Assembly: GCA_016930015.1 (NCBI GenBank)
Contig: JAFGHR010000084.1
Location: forward strand, 1-64,000
Source: Anaerolineae bacterium
Lineage (GTDB): Bacteria; Chloroflexota; Anaerolineae; Aggregatilineales; Aggregatilineaceae
Direction of reading: 5' to 3'
Length of the DNA stretch: 64,000 nucleotides
Shown: positions 8,530 through 17,538 of the stretch, in pieces
How positions within the stretch are numbered: position 1 is the first letter of the stretch
Layout: every line of letters begins with the position of its first letter
Translations under genes and position numbers: made by a program
Notes under the pieces: generated by a model
Database searches by the model: none
What the model was told of the DNA's origin: nothing
The model's input: the letters and a program-made list of their open reading frames with translations, nothing else

Positions 8530-9672
8530 ATGGTTACACGCCGGATTCTTAGTTTGTTAGTGATGTTGGCAGCCGTGATCGCGCTGCCCGTCGCGTTTAT
8601 CTCGGACAGCGCCCACGCTGCCGGGGCGGGGGGACACATCGCGTTTGGGTCCGACCGTGACGGTGACTGGGATATCTACGTCATGAATCCGGACGGGTCG
8701 AACGTGCGCCAGCTCACGCTGAACACCGACGATGATTTTCGTCCAGCGTGGTCACCGGATGGGCGGCAGATCGCGTTTCACTCCGACCGTGACGGCGACT
8801 ACGAAATTTACGTCATGAACGCGGACGGCTCGAACGTGCGCCAGTTGACGTTTAACACAGCCGCCGACGTCCACGCGGCGTGGTCGCCCGATGGCACGCG
8901 CATCGCGTACCAGTCGAGCGTGAACGGCCTGCGCGATATCTACGTGGTTTACCCGGACGGCACGAATCCGCGCCTGCTGACGAACAACGCGCTGGATGAC
9001 TGGTTCCCGGCGTGGTCACCGGACAGCAACCAGATCGTGACCTACGCGGCTTCCAGCAGCATCGCGGTATTTGTCGGCCAGCACGGCGCGGGCAGCATGG
9101 AATACCACGTCAACGACCTGCCGGACGTTTACCTGTCGTGCGACGAGATCATGAATTCGACGCAGTTTCAACCGCTGGCCGTGTTTGTCGGCGCGTCGAA
9201 TCAGGCCGTCAACGCGGCGGCTTACCACGCCATCGCGATTCCGGGGCAGGTGACTGCCGGCCTGCCGGGCGCGTGGTTGTTCCGCGTGGCGGACCTGGGC
9301 GGGTGTGAGGACCGCGAGCTAACCATCATGAACGCCGACGGCAGCGCGTCGCGGCGGCTCACCAACAATTTCGCCGATGACCGTTACCCGGCGTGGTCAC
9401 CGGACGGCACGCGCATCGCGTTTGCGTCCGACCTGGACAGCGACTTTGAGATTTACCTGTTCGATCTGCGCACGAACAACATCGTCCAGATCACGGCCAA
9501 CCGCCAGACCGACTGGGCGCCAGCGTGGTCACCGGACAGCACGCAGATCGTGTTTTCGTCCGACCGCGACGGCGACAACGAGGTCTACATCATGAACGTG
9601 GACGGCTCGAACGTGGTCCAGTTGACGTTTAATGCGGCTCAGGATGAACTGCCCGCCTGGTCGCCCTGGTAG
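8530..9672 (+). CDS. Secreted TolB-like PD40 beta-propeller protein with an inserted domain
   Basis: A 380-residue protein. The start is ATG 8530 with ACGGAGGT 9 bases upstream; an open frame extends further left but belongs to the preceding gene's repeats read in another frame. A signal peptide (residues 1-33, SAHAAGAGG) precedes three or four PD40 repeats ([25 protein letters not shown]), then about 85 unrelated residues (~175-260, with three Cys in total) and three more repeats. The insert begins after [16 protein letters not shown]. It is probably a binding protein at the cell surface. The gene sits 23 bases before a sigma-factor-like gene. Confidence 0.8.
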   Translation: MVTRRILSLLVMLAAVIALPVAFISDSAHAAGAGGHIAFGSDRDGDWDIYVMNPDGSNVRQLTLNTDDDFRPAWSPDGRQIAFHSDRDGDYEIYVMNADGSNVRQLTFNTAADVHAAWSPDGTRIAYQSSVNGLRDIYVVYPDGTNPRLLTNNALDDWFPAWSPDSNQIVTYAASSSIAVFVGQHGAGSMEYHVNDLPDVYLSCDEIMNSTQFQPLAVFVGASNQAVNAAAYHAIAIPGQVTAGLPGAWLFRVADLGGCEDRELTIMNADGSASRRLTNNFADDRYPAWSPDGTRIAFASDLDSDFEIYLFDLRTNNIVQITANRQTDWAPAWSPDSTQIVFSSDRDGDNEVYIMNVDGSNVVQLTFNAAQDELPAWSPW

Positions 9673-9695
9673 GCGGCCTGTGGATGGTGTAAGTC

Positions 9696-10007
9696 ATGCC
9701 ACCGGGCCGGTTCGAGGATTATTTCGAGGATAGGCTGGCTCAGATCGAGCCGAAACTCATCCGTTGGGCACACTGGAAATACAGCCCGGCTACCGAGTAC
9801 GATCGCGACGAAGCGCTGCAGAACACCCGCATCATCCTCTGGAAGCGCTACAGCGAGAATCCGGAGGAGTGGGCCCCTATGCCCAAAGAGAAGTGGCTGG
9901 CGTATGCCAAAGGTGTGTACCGGTACGATATGCTCGGCAGCTACCGTAACCGGCAGAGAAAACCGGTCAAGAATGCATCTGATATGAAATGTATTGTCAA
10001 CGACTAG
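9696..10007 (+). CDS. N-terminal part of a sigma-70-like factor, ended by an in-frame TAG
   Basis: A 103-residue reading frame with a region-2-like helix set (FEDYFEDRLAQIEPKLIRWA, YDRDEALQNTRIILWKRY) seen in sigma-70/ECF factors, which bind core RNA polymerase and the -10 element. It stops at TAG 10005-10007. The same frame then stays open (GAC ATT ACC GGC GAC GAA) into the downstream helix-turn-helix half, so the two ORFs look like one ~314-residue protein broken by one nonsense codon. It could be a recent pseudogene, a sequencing error, or a case of read-through. No strong ribosome-binding site is visible. Confidence 0.55.
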   Translation: MPPGRFEDYFEDRLAQIEPKLIRWAHWKYSPATEYDRDEALQNTRIILWKRYSENPEEWAPMPKEKWLAYAKGVYRYDMLGSYRNRQRKPVKNASDMKCIVND

Positions 10008-10028
10008 GACATTACCGGCGACGAAGCG

Positions 10029-10640
10029 TTGACCATGACCCAACTCGGCAGCCGGTCCAGGCCGAACCAGTTTGGTTACGCGCATGACATACACCTGGCC
10101 GAGCTGCGCCTCGACCTGGAACACGCAGTTGAACGCGGCCTGCGACGGTTGTGCAAGTCTCAGCAGCGCGACATGCCCAAACTCATCGCCGACATGCTCG
10201 CCGGATACACACTGGATGAAATCTGCACGCGCCACAGTTGGACGCGTAACCGGGGTGTGATCCTCATGCGTAAGCTGCGCACCGTGTTCTACGAGGAACT
10301 CACCGGCGAGAAGAAGATCGGCTACCTGGGCAGCCACCATCCACTCACGGATGAGGAAAAGCAGCGTATCAAGGAACTGTACGTGTCCGGTCTGAGCTAC
10401 CGTAAGGTGGCCGCACGGGTGGGACGCTCAGCGAGTGCGGTGGAAGGCATCTGCAAACGGTATCCGCCGGAACTGGTAACCCAGGTGCGCCAATTGCGCG
10501 CCAAAGGATTGAGCCACTCGAAAATCGCCGTGTGCGTCGAGCGCAGCAAGTCGTATGTGAGCTGGCTCATCCAGGCTGAGGGCATCGACGCTCGTGCGAA
10601 ACACTCCGACAGCGACGACCTGTGTTCTGTTAAGGCATGA
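10029..10640 (+). CDS. C-terminal helix-turn-helix part of the interrupted sigma-like protein
   Basis: A 203-residue frame opening at TTG 10029 or ATG 10035, with no good ribosome-binding site for either. Residues ~40-90 (LRRLCKSQQRDMPKLIADML, YTLDEICTRHSWTRNRG) look like a region-4 DNA-binding helix-turn-helix. Two further HTH-like segments follow (YVSGLSYRKVAARVGRSASA and RAKGLSHSKIAVCVERSKSY), similar to Hin/resolvase-type HTH units. It is in the same frame as the upstream region-2-like part, from which one TAG separates it. If translated alone it would be a DNA-binding protein without the polymerase-binding region. Confidence 0.55.
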   Translation: MTMTQLGSRSRPNQFGYAHDIHLAELRLDLEHAVERGLRRLCKSQQRDMPKLIADMLAGYTLDEICTRHSWTRNRGVILMRKLRTVFYEELTGEKKIGYLGSHHPLTDEEKQRIKELYVSGLSYRKVAARVGRSASAVEGICKRYPPELVTQVRQLRAKGLSHSKIAVCVERSKSYVSWLIQAEGIDARAKHSDSDDLCSVKA

Positions 10641-10648
10641 CCACCAAG

Positions 10649-10681
10649 AGAGCGACTCGTCACCGGGTCGCTCTTTTTTTG
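10649..10681 (+). terminator. Rho-independent terminator after the sigma-like gene
   Basis: AGAGCGAC (10649-10656) pairs with GTCGCTCT (10667-10674) across a 10-base loop and runs into seven or more T. Confidence 0.9.
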
Positions 10682-10824
10682 TTGCCGTTTTCCCCCAATA
10701 ATCAGAGGCTGTTTGAAGCAATATCCGCGCTGTGTTGGAACCGACTCTGCGTACAAAAGCATAACGGAGAGTCCGCAGACCCTCCGCCATCCCGCATCCT
10801 TCTCATTCTACGATATCGCCTGGG

Positions 10825-11685
10825 TTACCTCTGCGCGCACAACGCCTGCCACTCCTCCAGGGTCGGGTCAGTCACCGGCCAGCCTTCAGGATTGGGCCAG
10901 TTCGCCGGTGCGCCATACGGCATCACCTGGTGTCCCAGCGGGTTGGCATATCCGTCCTCGTCGCAGATGTTGCCCAGCAGCCGTCCCCGCTCTAATTCGG
11001 ACAGCGTCAGCAGCGTGCCATCCAGGCTGAGGATGTATCGCTTGATCTGGTATTCCCATCCTGCCCTCATAGCCGACACTTCTTCCCAGCCAGTCAGGTG
11101 GGTTCGCGGCCCATCGCCCAGTCCCTCGGTCTCGAACTGGTACTCCTGCCAGGAGTGCCCCACTTCTTCGATGTAGGTCGAGAGCACATCGTCGAATGTC
11201 GGGCGCGCTGCCATGCTCCCGTCGGGCTGCGGGTCGGAGAACATCGTCGCGCCGAACCGGACCAGCGACTGCTTGCTCACCAGGTCCATCCCGCACACGT
11301 CGCCCATCGTGCGTGCCAGCCTGGGATTGTCACACTCCGATGGGACGCGGTCGCGCACCATCACTTCACCGCGGATGTTCCACGCCAGGTTCGCATCGAA
11401 GGCGACCGTGTCCCCAGGGGCGGGTGCCCATCCCCCGCGTGCCAGGGCGATATCGGCGACCAGCGCTACCGCGGCCTGTCCGTCGCCCTGCCGCACCATC
11501 TCGAACACGGAACGCGCCTCATCACCGGCTGCCGCGGCGGTCCGCGACGTCATGACAAACCGTCCCACACTCAGACTGCCGACCACCACCAGCGCCGCCG
11601 CTAGAAACAAGATGTTTCGCCATCCCTTGCGCACGTTCCCGTAAGTCTTCTGTGCTATACTGATGACACTTGCGTTCCCGTTCAT
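10825..11685 (-). CDS. Single-pass membrane protein of unknown function
   Basis: A 286-residue protein with GGAGGAG 8 bases before its ATG. One membrane segment lies at about residues 25-45 (ILFLAAALVVVGSLSVGRFV), followed by a soluble domain outside the cytoplasm. A helix carrying YIEEVGHSWQEYQFETEG stands out for its His and Glu spacing and might bind a metal, but it is not the standard HExxH motif. Four Cys are present in the soluble part. It is divergent from the giant SARP/kinase gene, sharing the 147-bp region with the 11-bp-period repeats, so it may be under the same control. I do not recognise the family. Confidence 0.65.
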   Translation of the reverse strand: MNGNASVISIAQKTYGNVRKGWRNILFLAAALVVVGSLSVGRFVMTSRTAAAAGDEARSVFEMVRQGDGQAAVALVADIALARGGWAPAPGDTVAFDANLAWNIRGEVMVRDRVPSECDNPRLARTMGDVCGMDLVSKQSLVRFGATMFSDPQPDGSMAARPTFDDVLSTYIEEVGHSWQEYQFETEGLGDGPRTHLTGWEEVSAMRAGWEYQIKRYILSLDGTLLTLSELERGRLLGNICDEDGYANPLGHQVMPYGAPANWPNPEGWPVTDPTLEEWQALCAQR

Positions 11686-11762
11686 GGCTCGTCTCCTCCG
11701 TCTTTGCCCCGACCGTGGCCGGTGAGCGCGTTTGTGTATGACCTCAGACTAGGCAACTGCCG

Positions 11763-11822
11763 TTCGGCGGCGGCTCGACGACGGTTCGACAAACCTTCGA
11801 GAAACGTTCGACTAACGTTCGA
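11763..11822 (+). promoter_or_regulatory. Six TTCGA direct repeats at an exact 11-bp period (candidate SARP operator)
   Basis: TTCGG at 11763, CTCGA at 11774, then TTCGA at 11785, 11796, 11807 and 11818: every start is 11 bases from the last. Most units read G-TTCGA followed by a short A/C-rich spacer. SARP regulators bind tandem heptamers spaced one helical turn (11 bp) apart, often with a TCGAG core. The array ends 10 bases before the ATG of a protein that begins with a SARP domain and overlaps its ribosome-binding site, which suggests self-control. Binding is inferred. Confidence 0.7.
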
Positions 11823-11832
11823 GGGGGAAACG

Positions 11833-14800
11833 ATGGGCCCACGACTGGAGATTCAGACGCTGGGTGGCGTGACGGTCACCTGTGATGAGACCCGCGTTGA
11901 GTTCGGGCAGCGTAAGACGCTCGCCCTGCTGGTGTACCTCGCCTACCACCCCCACCCGCATCCGCGTGAAGTGCTCGCCGAGATGTTGTGGGAAGACCGC
12001 ACGCAAGCCCAATCGTTGGCCAATCTACGGGTCGTGCTGACCGACTTGCGCCAAGCAGTCAAACCCTTCATGTGCATCACGCGCGAGACAGCCGGAATCG
12101 ATCCAGACAGCGACATCGCGCTGGATGTGACCGTCTTCGAGCACATGTTGGACGAAGCGGTGGCGGACGTTTCACGGCTTGCTACTGGTGTGGAGATGTA
12201 TCAGGGGGACTTCCTGGCGGGGTTCTACATTGACAGCTCCGCCTTCGAGACCTGGGCTACCCGCGAACGCGAACGCTTGAAGCTGCGCGTGATGGATGCC
12301 TTCGATAGCCTCATCAGCGGGGACCGGGACCTTGGCGACTACCAGGCGGGACTGGCACGCGCGGCGCGGCTGCTGGCGCTGGACCCTTTGCGCGAGGAGA
12401 CCCATCGCCAGATCATGGAGCTGCTGTGGCGCTCCGGGCAGCGCGCCAAAGCACTTGAGCAATATGACCAATGCCGTCAGGTGTTGGCCGATGAACTGGG
12501 CGTCGAGCCAGCCCCGGCGATGACTGAGTTGTATGAACTCATCCGCACAGGAGAAACGCCCGAACGTGCCGACCAGCCCCCGCCCATTCGCGGCTACGCG
12601 ATCCGCGAGCGCATCGGCGCGGGCGGCTTTGGCGAGGTCTATCGCGCCTGGCAGCCGGTGGTCAATCGCGAGGTGGCAATCAAGATCATCCGCCCCGAGT
12701 ACGCCAATCATCCCGACTTCATTCGCCGCTTCGAGACCGAAGCGCAGCTTGTCGCGCGGCTCGAACACCCGCATATCGTGCCGCTCTACGATTACTGGCG
12801 CGAGCCGGATGGGGCATTCTTGGTCATGCGCTACCTGCGTGGCGGCAGCCTGCGGCAGCGCCTGGACAATGGCCCGCTTTCGTTCGATGACTGCGCGCAT
12901 CTCGTGGAGCATGTCGCTGGCGCGTTGACCGTCGCACACCAGCAGGGGATCGTGCACCGCGACCTCAAACCCGCCAACATCCTGCTCGATGATGCTGGCA
13001 ACGCGTACCTGTGCGATTTTGGCATCGCCAAGGTGCTCGATCCGGCGGTGCGGGCGACCCAGGAAGGCGCGCTCGTCGGGTCACCAGCATATCTTTCACC
13101 GGAGCAGATTCGTAGCGAACAGGTCACGCCCGGCTCGGACATCTACAGCTTCGGCATCTTGTTGTACGAAACGTTGACCGGCCAACCGCCGTTTTCGAAT
13201 GCCCTGACACCCTCGGCGCTGCTGTACAGCCAACTCAATGAACCGCTGCCCTCACTGCTCGATCTCTGTCCCGATCTGCCGCCTGGGCTGGACACTGTGG
13301 TCCAGCGCGCAACCGCCAAAGATCCCTTGGACCGCTATCGTGATGTCCAGGGTCTGGCAGCGGCGTTCCGCGCGGCGGGCGGGGATGCTGTGGCTGAACT
13401 ACCGGCAATCCCATACACGTTGCCAGAGAGTGCGATCGCCTTGATGGTGCAGCGCAATCCCTACAAAGGGCTGCGCCCCTTCACGGAAGCCGACGCCGAT
13501 GACTTCTTCGGGAGAGAAACAGCGGTCGACCACCTGCTGGCCCGATTGGAGGAAGACACGGGTGAGTTCGGACGTTTCCTGGCGGTGGTGGGACCCAGCG
13601 GCTGTGGCAAGTCGAGTGTGGTGCGGGCCGGGCTGCTGCCTGCCCTGCGCGCGGGACGACTGCCCGGTGCGGAGGAGTGGTTCGTGGCCGGAATGCTGCC
13701 GGGCGCTCATCCTCTTGAGGAGATCGATATCGCACTCACACGGGTCGCAGCAGCACCTGACCTCAACCTGCTGCCCGTGCTGCGCGACGATGAACGCGGC
13801 CTGCTGCGCGCCGTTCGCCGGGTGCTGCCCAACGATGCGACGCTGCTGCTGGTGATTGACCAGTTTGAGGAGGTCTTCACCCTGGTCGACGACCCGGCGG
13901 AAGCGCGATTTTTCATGGACAGCCTGTATGCAGCCGTCACCGATCTGCGCAGTCCGCTGCGCATCGTCATCACCCTGCGCGCTGACTTCTATGACCGCCC
14001 GCTGATGCACCCCGACTTCAGCCAGTTGGTGCGCCAGCGGACCGAAGCCATCGTGCCGATGATGGCGGAAGAGGTCGAACGGGCGGTCAGCTTGCCCGCT
14101 GAAAGCGTAGGGGTCAAGCTGGAACCAGGATTGACCGCGGCCATCACGGCGGAGGTCCACGAGCAGCCGGGGGCACTGCCGATGTTGCAGTATGCCCTGA
14201 CTGAGTTGTTCGACCATGCCACCGACCATGTGCTGACCTTGGACGCCTACCAGGCTGTCGGGGGAGTACAGGGCGCGCTGGCCCGGCGCGCCGGTGAGGT
14301 CTACGGTAGTCTGACTCCTGACCAGCAGCATGTCGCGCGGCAGTTGTTCCTGCGGCTGGTAACGCTGGGCGAAGGCGTGGAGGACACACGGCGACGCGCC
14401 CTGCAGGCCGAACTGCTGTCGGTGAGCGGCGAGACCATGCAGGCGGTCATAGACGTCTTTGACCGCGCCCGGTTGCTGACCTTTGACCATGACCCGGTCA
14501 CACGTGGCCCAACCGTCGAGGTCGCACACGAAGCCATCCTGCGCGAGTGGGACTTGCTGCGTGCGTGGCTGGACGAGAGCCGGAACGATATACGGTTGCA
14601 GCGTATGCTGGCCACCGCCGCGACCGAATGGCAGCATGCCGGGCAGGAGACCAGCTACCTGTTGAGTGGCGCGCGGCTGGCGCAGTTCGAGGAGTGGGCT
14701 GCCCACACTACGCTGGCCCTGACCCAGGAGGAGCGTGACTTTCTGGCGGAGAGTACCAGCGAAGACCGGCGGCGCAAGGCGGTTCAGCGCCGCGTCCGTA

Positions 14801-17088
14801 ATACGGTGCTGGCTGCCGCGGTTGTGATCGCGGTGGTCATGGGTGCGCTGGCCCTGCTGGCCTCAGACCGCGAACAGCAGGCACAGCAAGCACGTGAGCA
14901 AGCCCTCAGTGCACGTGCCACCAGCGATTACAACGCCGAGGTTGCTGTCGCCAACGCCGCCGAGGCACGCGAACTCGCCCTGGTCAACGGCGCGCGGGCC
15001 GCGCTGGTGAGTGGCGATCTGGATACAGCGCTGGCATTGGCAGTGACCGCAAACCAGAGCGACACCCCTTCTGCCGAGGCACAGACAATTCTGTCGGAAG
15101 CAGCGTACCAGCCGGGCACCATTCGCCGCCTTGTTGGCGATAGACTTGGTATAATCATGACCATCGCTGTCAGCCCGGACGGCCAGACGGCGCTTTCGGG
15201 GGGAGAAGCCGGCAAAACCACCTGCTGGGACCTGAACACAGGGAAAGTCATCTATGATCTTCAAGGTCATGATCCGGCAGGGATAGTGTTGGATGTGGAT
15301 ATCAGCCCGGATGGCCGGACCGGAGTGTCTATCGCTGAAGATCAGTCCATCATCCTTTGGGATTTGAAAACTGGGGAGATGATTCGACGCTTTGGTGAAG
15401 ATCACATTCTGAGTCCCCATTCCCTTTCGGTGGCCTTCAGTCCGGACGGGCAAACAGTGCTTTCCAACAACGGCGGACGGTCGGTGCTTGCGGAATTTCC
15501 TGAAGACGAAGAAGCTAATCTGATTCTGTGGGACGTGAGCACAGGGGAACCGGTTCGTACTTTTCACGGGCATACGGCCATAACAGGTCGTTTGGCGATC
15601 AGCCCCGATGGCAAGACGGCCTTGTCGGGAGCCTGGGGCGGTGAGCTTATCCTGTGGGATATGGCAACTGGCGAAGCCATCCAGCAGTTCGGGGAAATAA
15701 GCGAGATGCCATTCAAGCTGCCGAGTGACATCAAGTATATGCCAGATGGTGGGCATGCACTGGTTCTCTATGCAGACAACACCATCATTTTGTGGGACCT
15801 CGAGACGTTTGAAGCACTACAGCATTACGGTGAGCCAGGCGGGTTCAACGGCTATGCCGAGTTCGATATCAGTCCCGACGGACGCCTGATGCTGATGCCC
15901 AGTTTTGAAGATAAGCTGGTAATTCTGGATGTGGAGACCGGGGCGACGATTATGCCGCTGCCCGGATACAATACCGGAGCTGCATTCATGCGCGACGGGC
16001 GCGCGGTGCTCGTCGGGATGGTAAGCGAACTTCGTCTGCTGGCGATTCAGTACGGGGCAGAGGTGCGCCAGTTCTCAACCGATTTTCCACCTCTGCTGGC
16101 AACCCTCAGCCCGGATGGGCGGACTTTGTTTGTCGCGATTGATAACGGCTTCGAGATGGAAGATGCCCGAGAATGTGCCATTGTTTTGTTTGACGTTGAA
16201 TCGGGTCAGGAAACTCAGCGCTTCGGCCTGGATACCCCTCTTATCCGCGAACTGGGCTGTCCGGTGACGAGTCTCGCGCTTAGCCCGGACGGACATACCG
16301 CGTTGGTTGGCGGCGGACGTGCCATAGCAAAGGCTGGTAGTGAAGGACCGGCTGTGCTGTGGGATGTAACCACCGGCGAGGTGCTGCATATTCTTGAGGG
16401 TCCCAGCGGAGGTTTCAGCGCCGTTGTTTTCAGCCCGGATGGACAGACCGCGCTGACAGGAGGCCGGAACGAGTTCACTGTAATCCTCTGGGACGTGGAA
16501 TCGGGCCAGGAGATACGCCGCCTGACCGGTCACACCAATACGGTATGGCGCGTCGTCTTTAGCCCGGATGGGCAGACCGCGCTGTCCAGCGGGCAGGATG
16601 GCCTCGTCATCCTGTGGAATCTAGCTACTGGCGAGGCAATCCACGAACTTGAAGGACATGTGGGCGGTGCGAACGATGTGGGATTCAGTCCCGACGGGTC
16701 GACAGCACTGTCCATTGGTGATGACGGTCGCCTGATTCTGTGGGATCTCAAAACCGGGCAGTTGGTGATGAGCCTGGAGGCTGAGGCCTCCAGTGGCGTT
16801 GAGTTCAGTCCGGACGGGCGCTACGCCCTCACCAGTGGCGGGAGAAACAGCGTATGGGACCTCACTACCGGCAGTGAGGTGCGGCGTTACAGCACAGACT
16901 GGTGGCACCAGCTCAACCTAAGCCTGGATGCCGAGACCTTTTTCGTAATAGGTCCGGATGACCATGTCCATCAATGGCGCATTGATTGGGGTGCAGACCT
17001 GCTAACCTGGACGCTTGACCACCGCTATGTGCGCGATCTAACCTGCGAGGAACGCGCGCAGTATCACATCGAGCCGCTGTGTGAGTGA
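11833..17088 (+). CDS. SARP/BTAD - Ser/Thr kinase - nSTAND NTPase - WD40 giant regulator
   Basis: A 1751-residue protein starting at ATG 11833 (GAGGGGG just upstream). Domains in order: OmpR-type winged helix plus BTAD helices (1 to ~250, the SARP unit); protein kinase (~257-520) with GAGGFGEVYR, Lys284, HRDLKPANI (Asp377) and DFG (Asp395), all catalytic residues present; nSTAND-type NTPase (~540-960) with P-loop GPSGCGKSS (587-595) and Walker B LLLVIDQFEE (Asp676); one hydrophobic segment near 990-1012; then WD40 repeats (~1105-1750, SPDGQTALSGG type). DNA binding plus a membrane-like segment in one chain is odd and suggests a membrane-tethered regulator. Probably the WD40 part senses, the NTPase switches and the kinase or SARP part acts. 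The 11-bp repeats upstream are its likely own target. Confidence 0.85.
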   Translation: MGPRLEIQTLGGVTVTCDETRVEFGQRKTLALLVYLAYHPHPHPREVLAEMLWEDRTQAQSLANLRVVLTDLRQAVKPFMCITRETAGIDPDSDIALDVTVFEHMLDEAVADVSRLATGVEMYQGDFLAGFYIDSSAFETWATRERERLKLRVMDAFDSLISGDRDLGDYQAGLARAARLLALDPLREETHRQIMELLWRSGQRAKALEQYDQCRQVLADELGVEPAPAMTELYELIRTGETPERADQPPPIRGYAIRERIGAGGFGEVYRAWQPVVNREVAIKIIRPEYANHPDFIRRFETEAQLVARLEHPHIVPLYDYWREPDGAFLVMRYLRGGSLRQRLDNGPLSFDDCAHLVEHVAGALTVAHQQGIVHRDLKPANILLDDAGNAYLCDFGIAKVLDPAVRATQEGALVGSPAYLSPEQIRSEQVTPGSDIYSFGILLYETLTGQPPFSNALTPSALLYSQLNEPLPSLLDLCPDLPPGLDTVVQRATAKDPLDRYRDVQGLAAAFRAAGGDAVAELPAIPYTLPESAIALMVQRNPYKGLRPFTEADADDFFGRETAVDHLLARLEEDTGEFGRFLAVVGPSGCGKSSVVRAGLLPALRAGRLPGAEEWFVAGMLPGAHPLEEIDIALTRVAAAPDLNLLPVLRDDERGLLRAVRRVLPNDATLLLVIDQFEEVFTLVDDPAEARFFMDSLYAAVTDLRSPLRIVITLRADFYDRPLMHPDFSQLVRQRTEAIVPMMAEEVERAVSLPAESVGVKLEPGLTAAITAEVHEQPGALPMLQYALTELFDHATDHVLTLDAYQAVGGVQGALARRAGEVYGSLTPDQQHVARQLFLRLVTLGEGVEDTRRRALQAELLSVSGETMQAVIDVFDRARLLTFDHDPVTRGPTVEVAHEAILREWDLLRAWLDESRNDIRLQRMLATAATEWQHAGQETSYLLSGARLAQFEEWAAHTTLALTQEERDFLAESTSEDRRRKAVQRRVRNTVLAAAVVIAVVMGALALLASDREQQAQQAREQALSARATSDYNAEVAVANAAEARELALVNGARAALVSGDLDTALALAVTANQSDTPSAEAQTILSEAAYQPGTIRRLVGDRLGIIMTIAVSPDGQTALSGGEAGKTTCWDLNTGKVIYDLQGHDPAGIVLDVDISPDGRTGVSIAEDQSIILWDLKTGEMIRRFGEDHILSPHSLSVAFSPDGQTVLSNNGGRSVLAEFPEDEEANLILWDVSTGEPVRTFHGHTAITGRLAISPDGKTALSGAWGGELILWDMATGEAIQQFGEISEMPFKLPSDIKYMPDGGHALVLYADNTIILWDLETFEALQHYGEPGGFNGYAEFDISPDGRLMLMPSFEDKLVILDVETGATIMPLPGYNTGAAFMRDGRAVLVGMVSELRLLAIQYGAEVRQFSTDFPPLLATLSPDGRTLFVAIDNGFEMEDARECAIVLFDVESGQETQRFGLDTPLIRELGCPVTSLALSPDGHTALVGGGRAIAKAGSEGPAVLWDVTTGEVLHILEGPSGGFSAVVFSPDGQTALTGGRNEFTVILWDVESGQEIRRLTGHTNTVWRVVFSPDGQTALSSGQDGLVILWNLATGEAIHELEGHVGGANDVGFSPDGSTALSIGDDGRLILWDLKTGQLVMSLEAEASSGVEFSPDGRYALTSGGRNSVWDLTTGSEVRRYSTDWWHQLNLSLDAETFFVIGPDDHVHQWRIDWGADLLTWTLDHRYVRDLTCEERAQYHIEPLCE

Positions 17089-17128
17089 TTCAAGATGGGC
17101 ATGTCACCAGGCATACCTGCGAGAATTG

Positions 17129-17296
17129 TTATTTCCGCCGTCGGTGGATGATTTGGTGAATACGTTGATAGGAGATTCCGAATTGCCGCGCCAGTTCAGC
17201 CTGCGAGACGCCCGCAGCATGTCGGGCGCGAATGAAGGCATCACGTTGTTTGGTGGTGAGGGAGTTTTCATGCCGTGAGGGATTGTCGCAAAGACA
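17129..17296 (-). pseudogene. Remnant of a small helix-turn-helix protein
   Basis: On the minus strand a 55-codon frame is open between TGA 17297-17299 and TAA 17129-17131. It has no ATG, GTG or TTG start. The peptide contains TTKQRDAFIRARHAAGVSQA and ELARQFGISYQRIHQIIHRR, a textbook helix-turn-helix like those in resolvase or sigma region 4. The missing start and the stop just upstream suggest decay. It lies between the giant regulator and the arsenic genes. Confidence 0.5.
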
Positions 17297-17353
17297 TCAA
17301 GATGGTTTTCGTTGTGAGATGGTCATTAAACCAGACACCAAACAAGCACCTCG

Positions 17354-17369
17354 ACATGTCTAGACGTGT
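17354..17369. promoter_or_regulatory. 16-bp near-palindrome, possible operator
   Basis: ACATGTCTAGACGTGT pairs with itself at 7 of 8 positions. It lies in the gap between the HTH remnant and the arsM terminator, not clearly in front of any gene, so its role is uncertain. Confidence 0.25.
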
Positions 17370-17484
17370 GATAAAATAGGCTATATTCAGATCGAACTGA
17401 GCGAAAGGCTTCCCTACGAAGTACAGGTGGAATACGATAATGCGACGCCCGTCGTTTCCGCAATAACTTGTTGGGAAAGAACAA

Positions 17485-17518
17485 AAACGAGCGGCCTTTC
17501 CCGCTCGTTTCGTTTTTT
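17485..17518. terminator. Terminator after arsM (may act both ways)
   Basis: AAACGAGCGG (17485-17494) and CCGCTCGTTT (17501-17510) form a 10-bp stem with a 6-base loop. Reading from arsM on the minus strand, the stem is followed by TTTTTGTT; on the plus strand it is followed by CGTTTTTTT. Confidence 0.85.
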
Positions 17519-17538
17519 TGAGGTGTGAGTGTTTCCTG

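Noticed and set aside
7600-9672. Dense direct repeats at nucleotide level that could look like a CRISPR or satellite array
   Set aside because: They are in frame, ~126 bp apart and encode PD40 repeats; there are no short palindromic repeats with unique spacers.
11763-11822. Eleven-bp repeats considered as a CRISPR or simple satellite
   Set aside because: The unit core is only 5 bp with variable spacers and sits at a start codon; an operator explains it better.
11704-11832. Longer N-terminus for the giant regulator
   Set aside because: The extra 43 residues are encoded by the repeat array, are not protein-like and lack a ribosome-binding site; ATG 11833 has one.
13399-14706. Minus-strand 435-residue open frame inside the giant regulator
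   Set aside because: It is a shadow of the kinase/NTPase coding strand; no start site or known motif.
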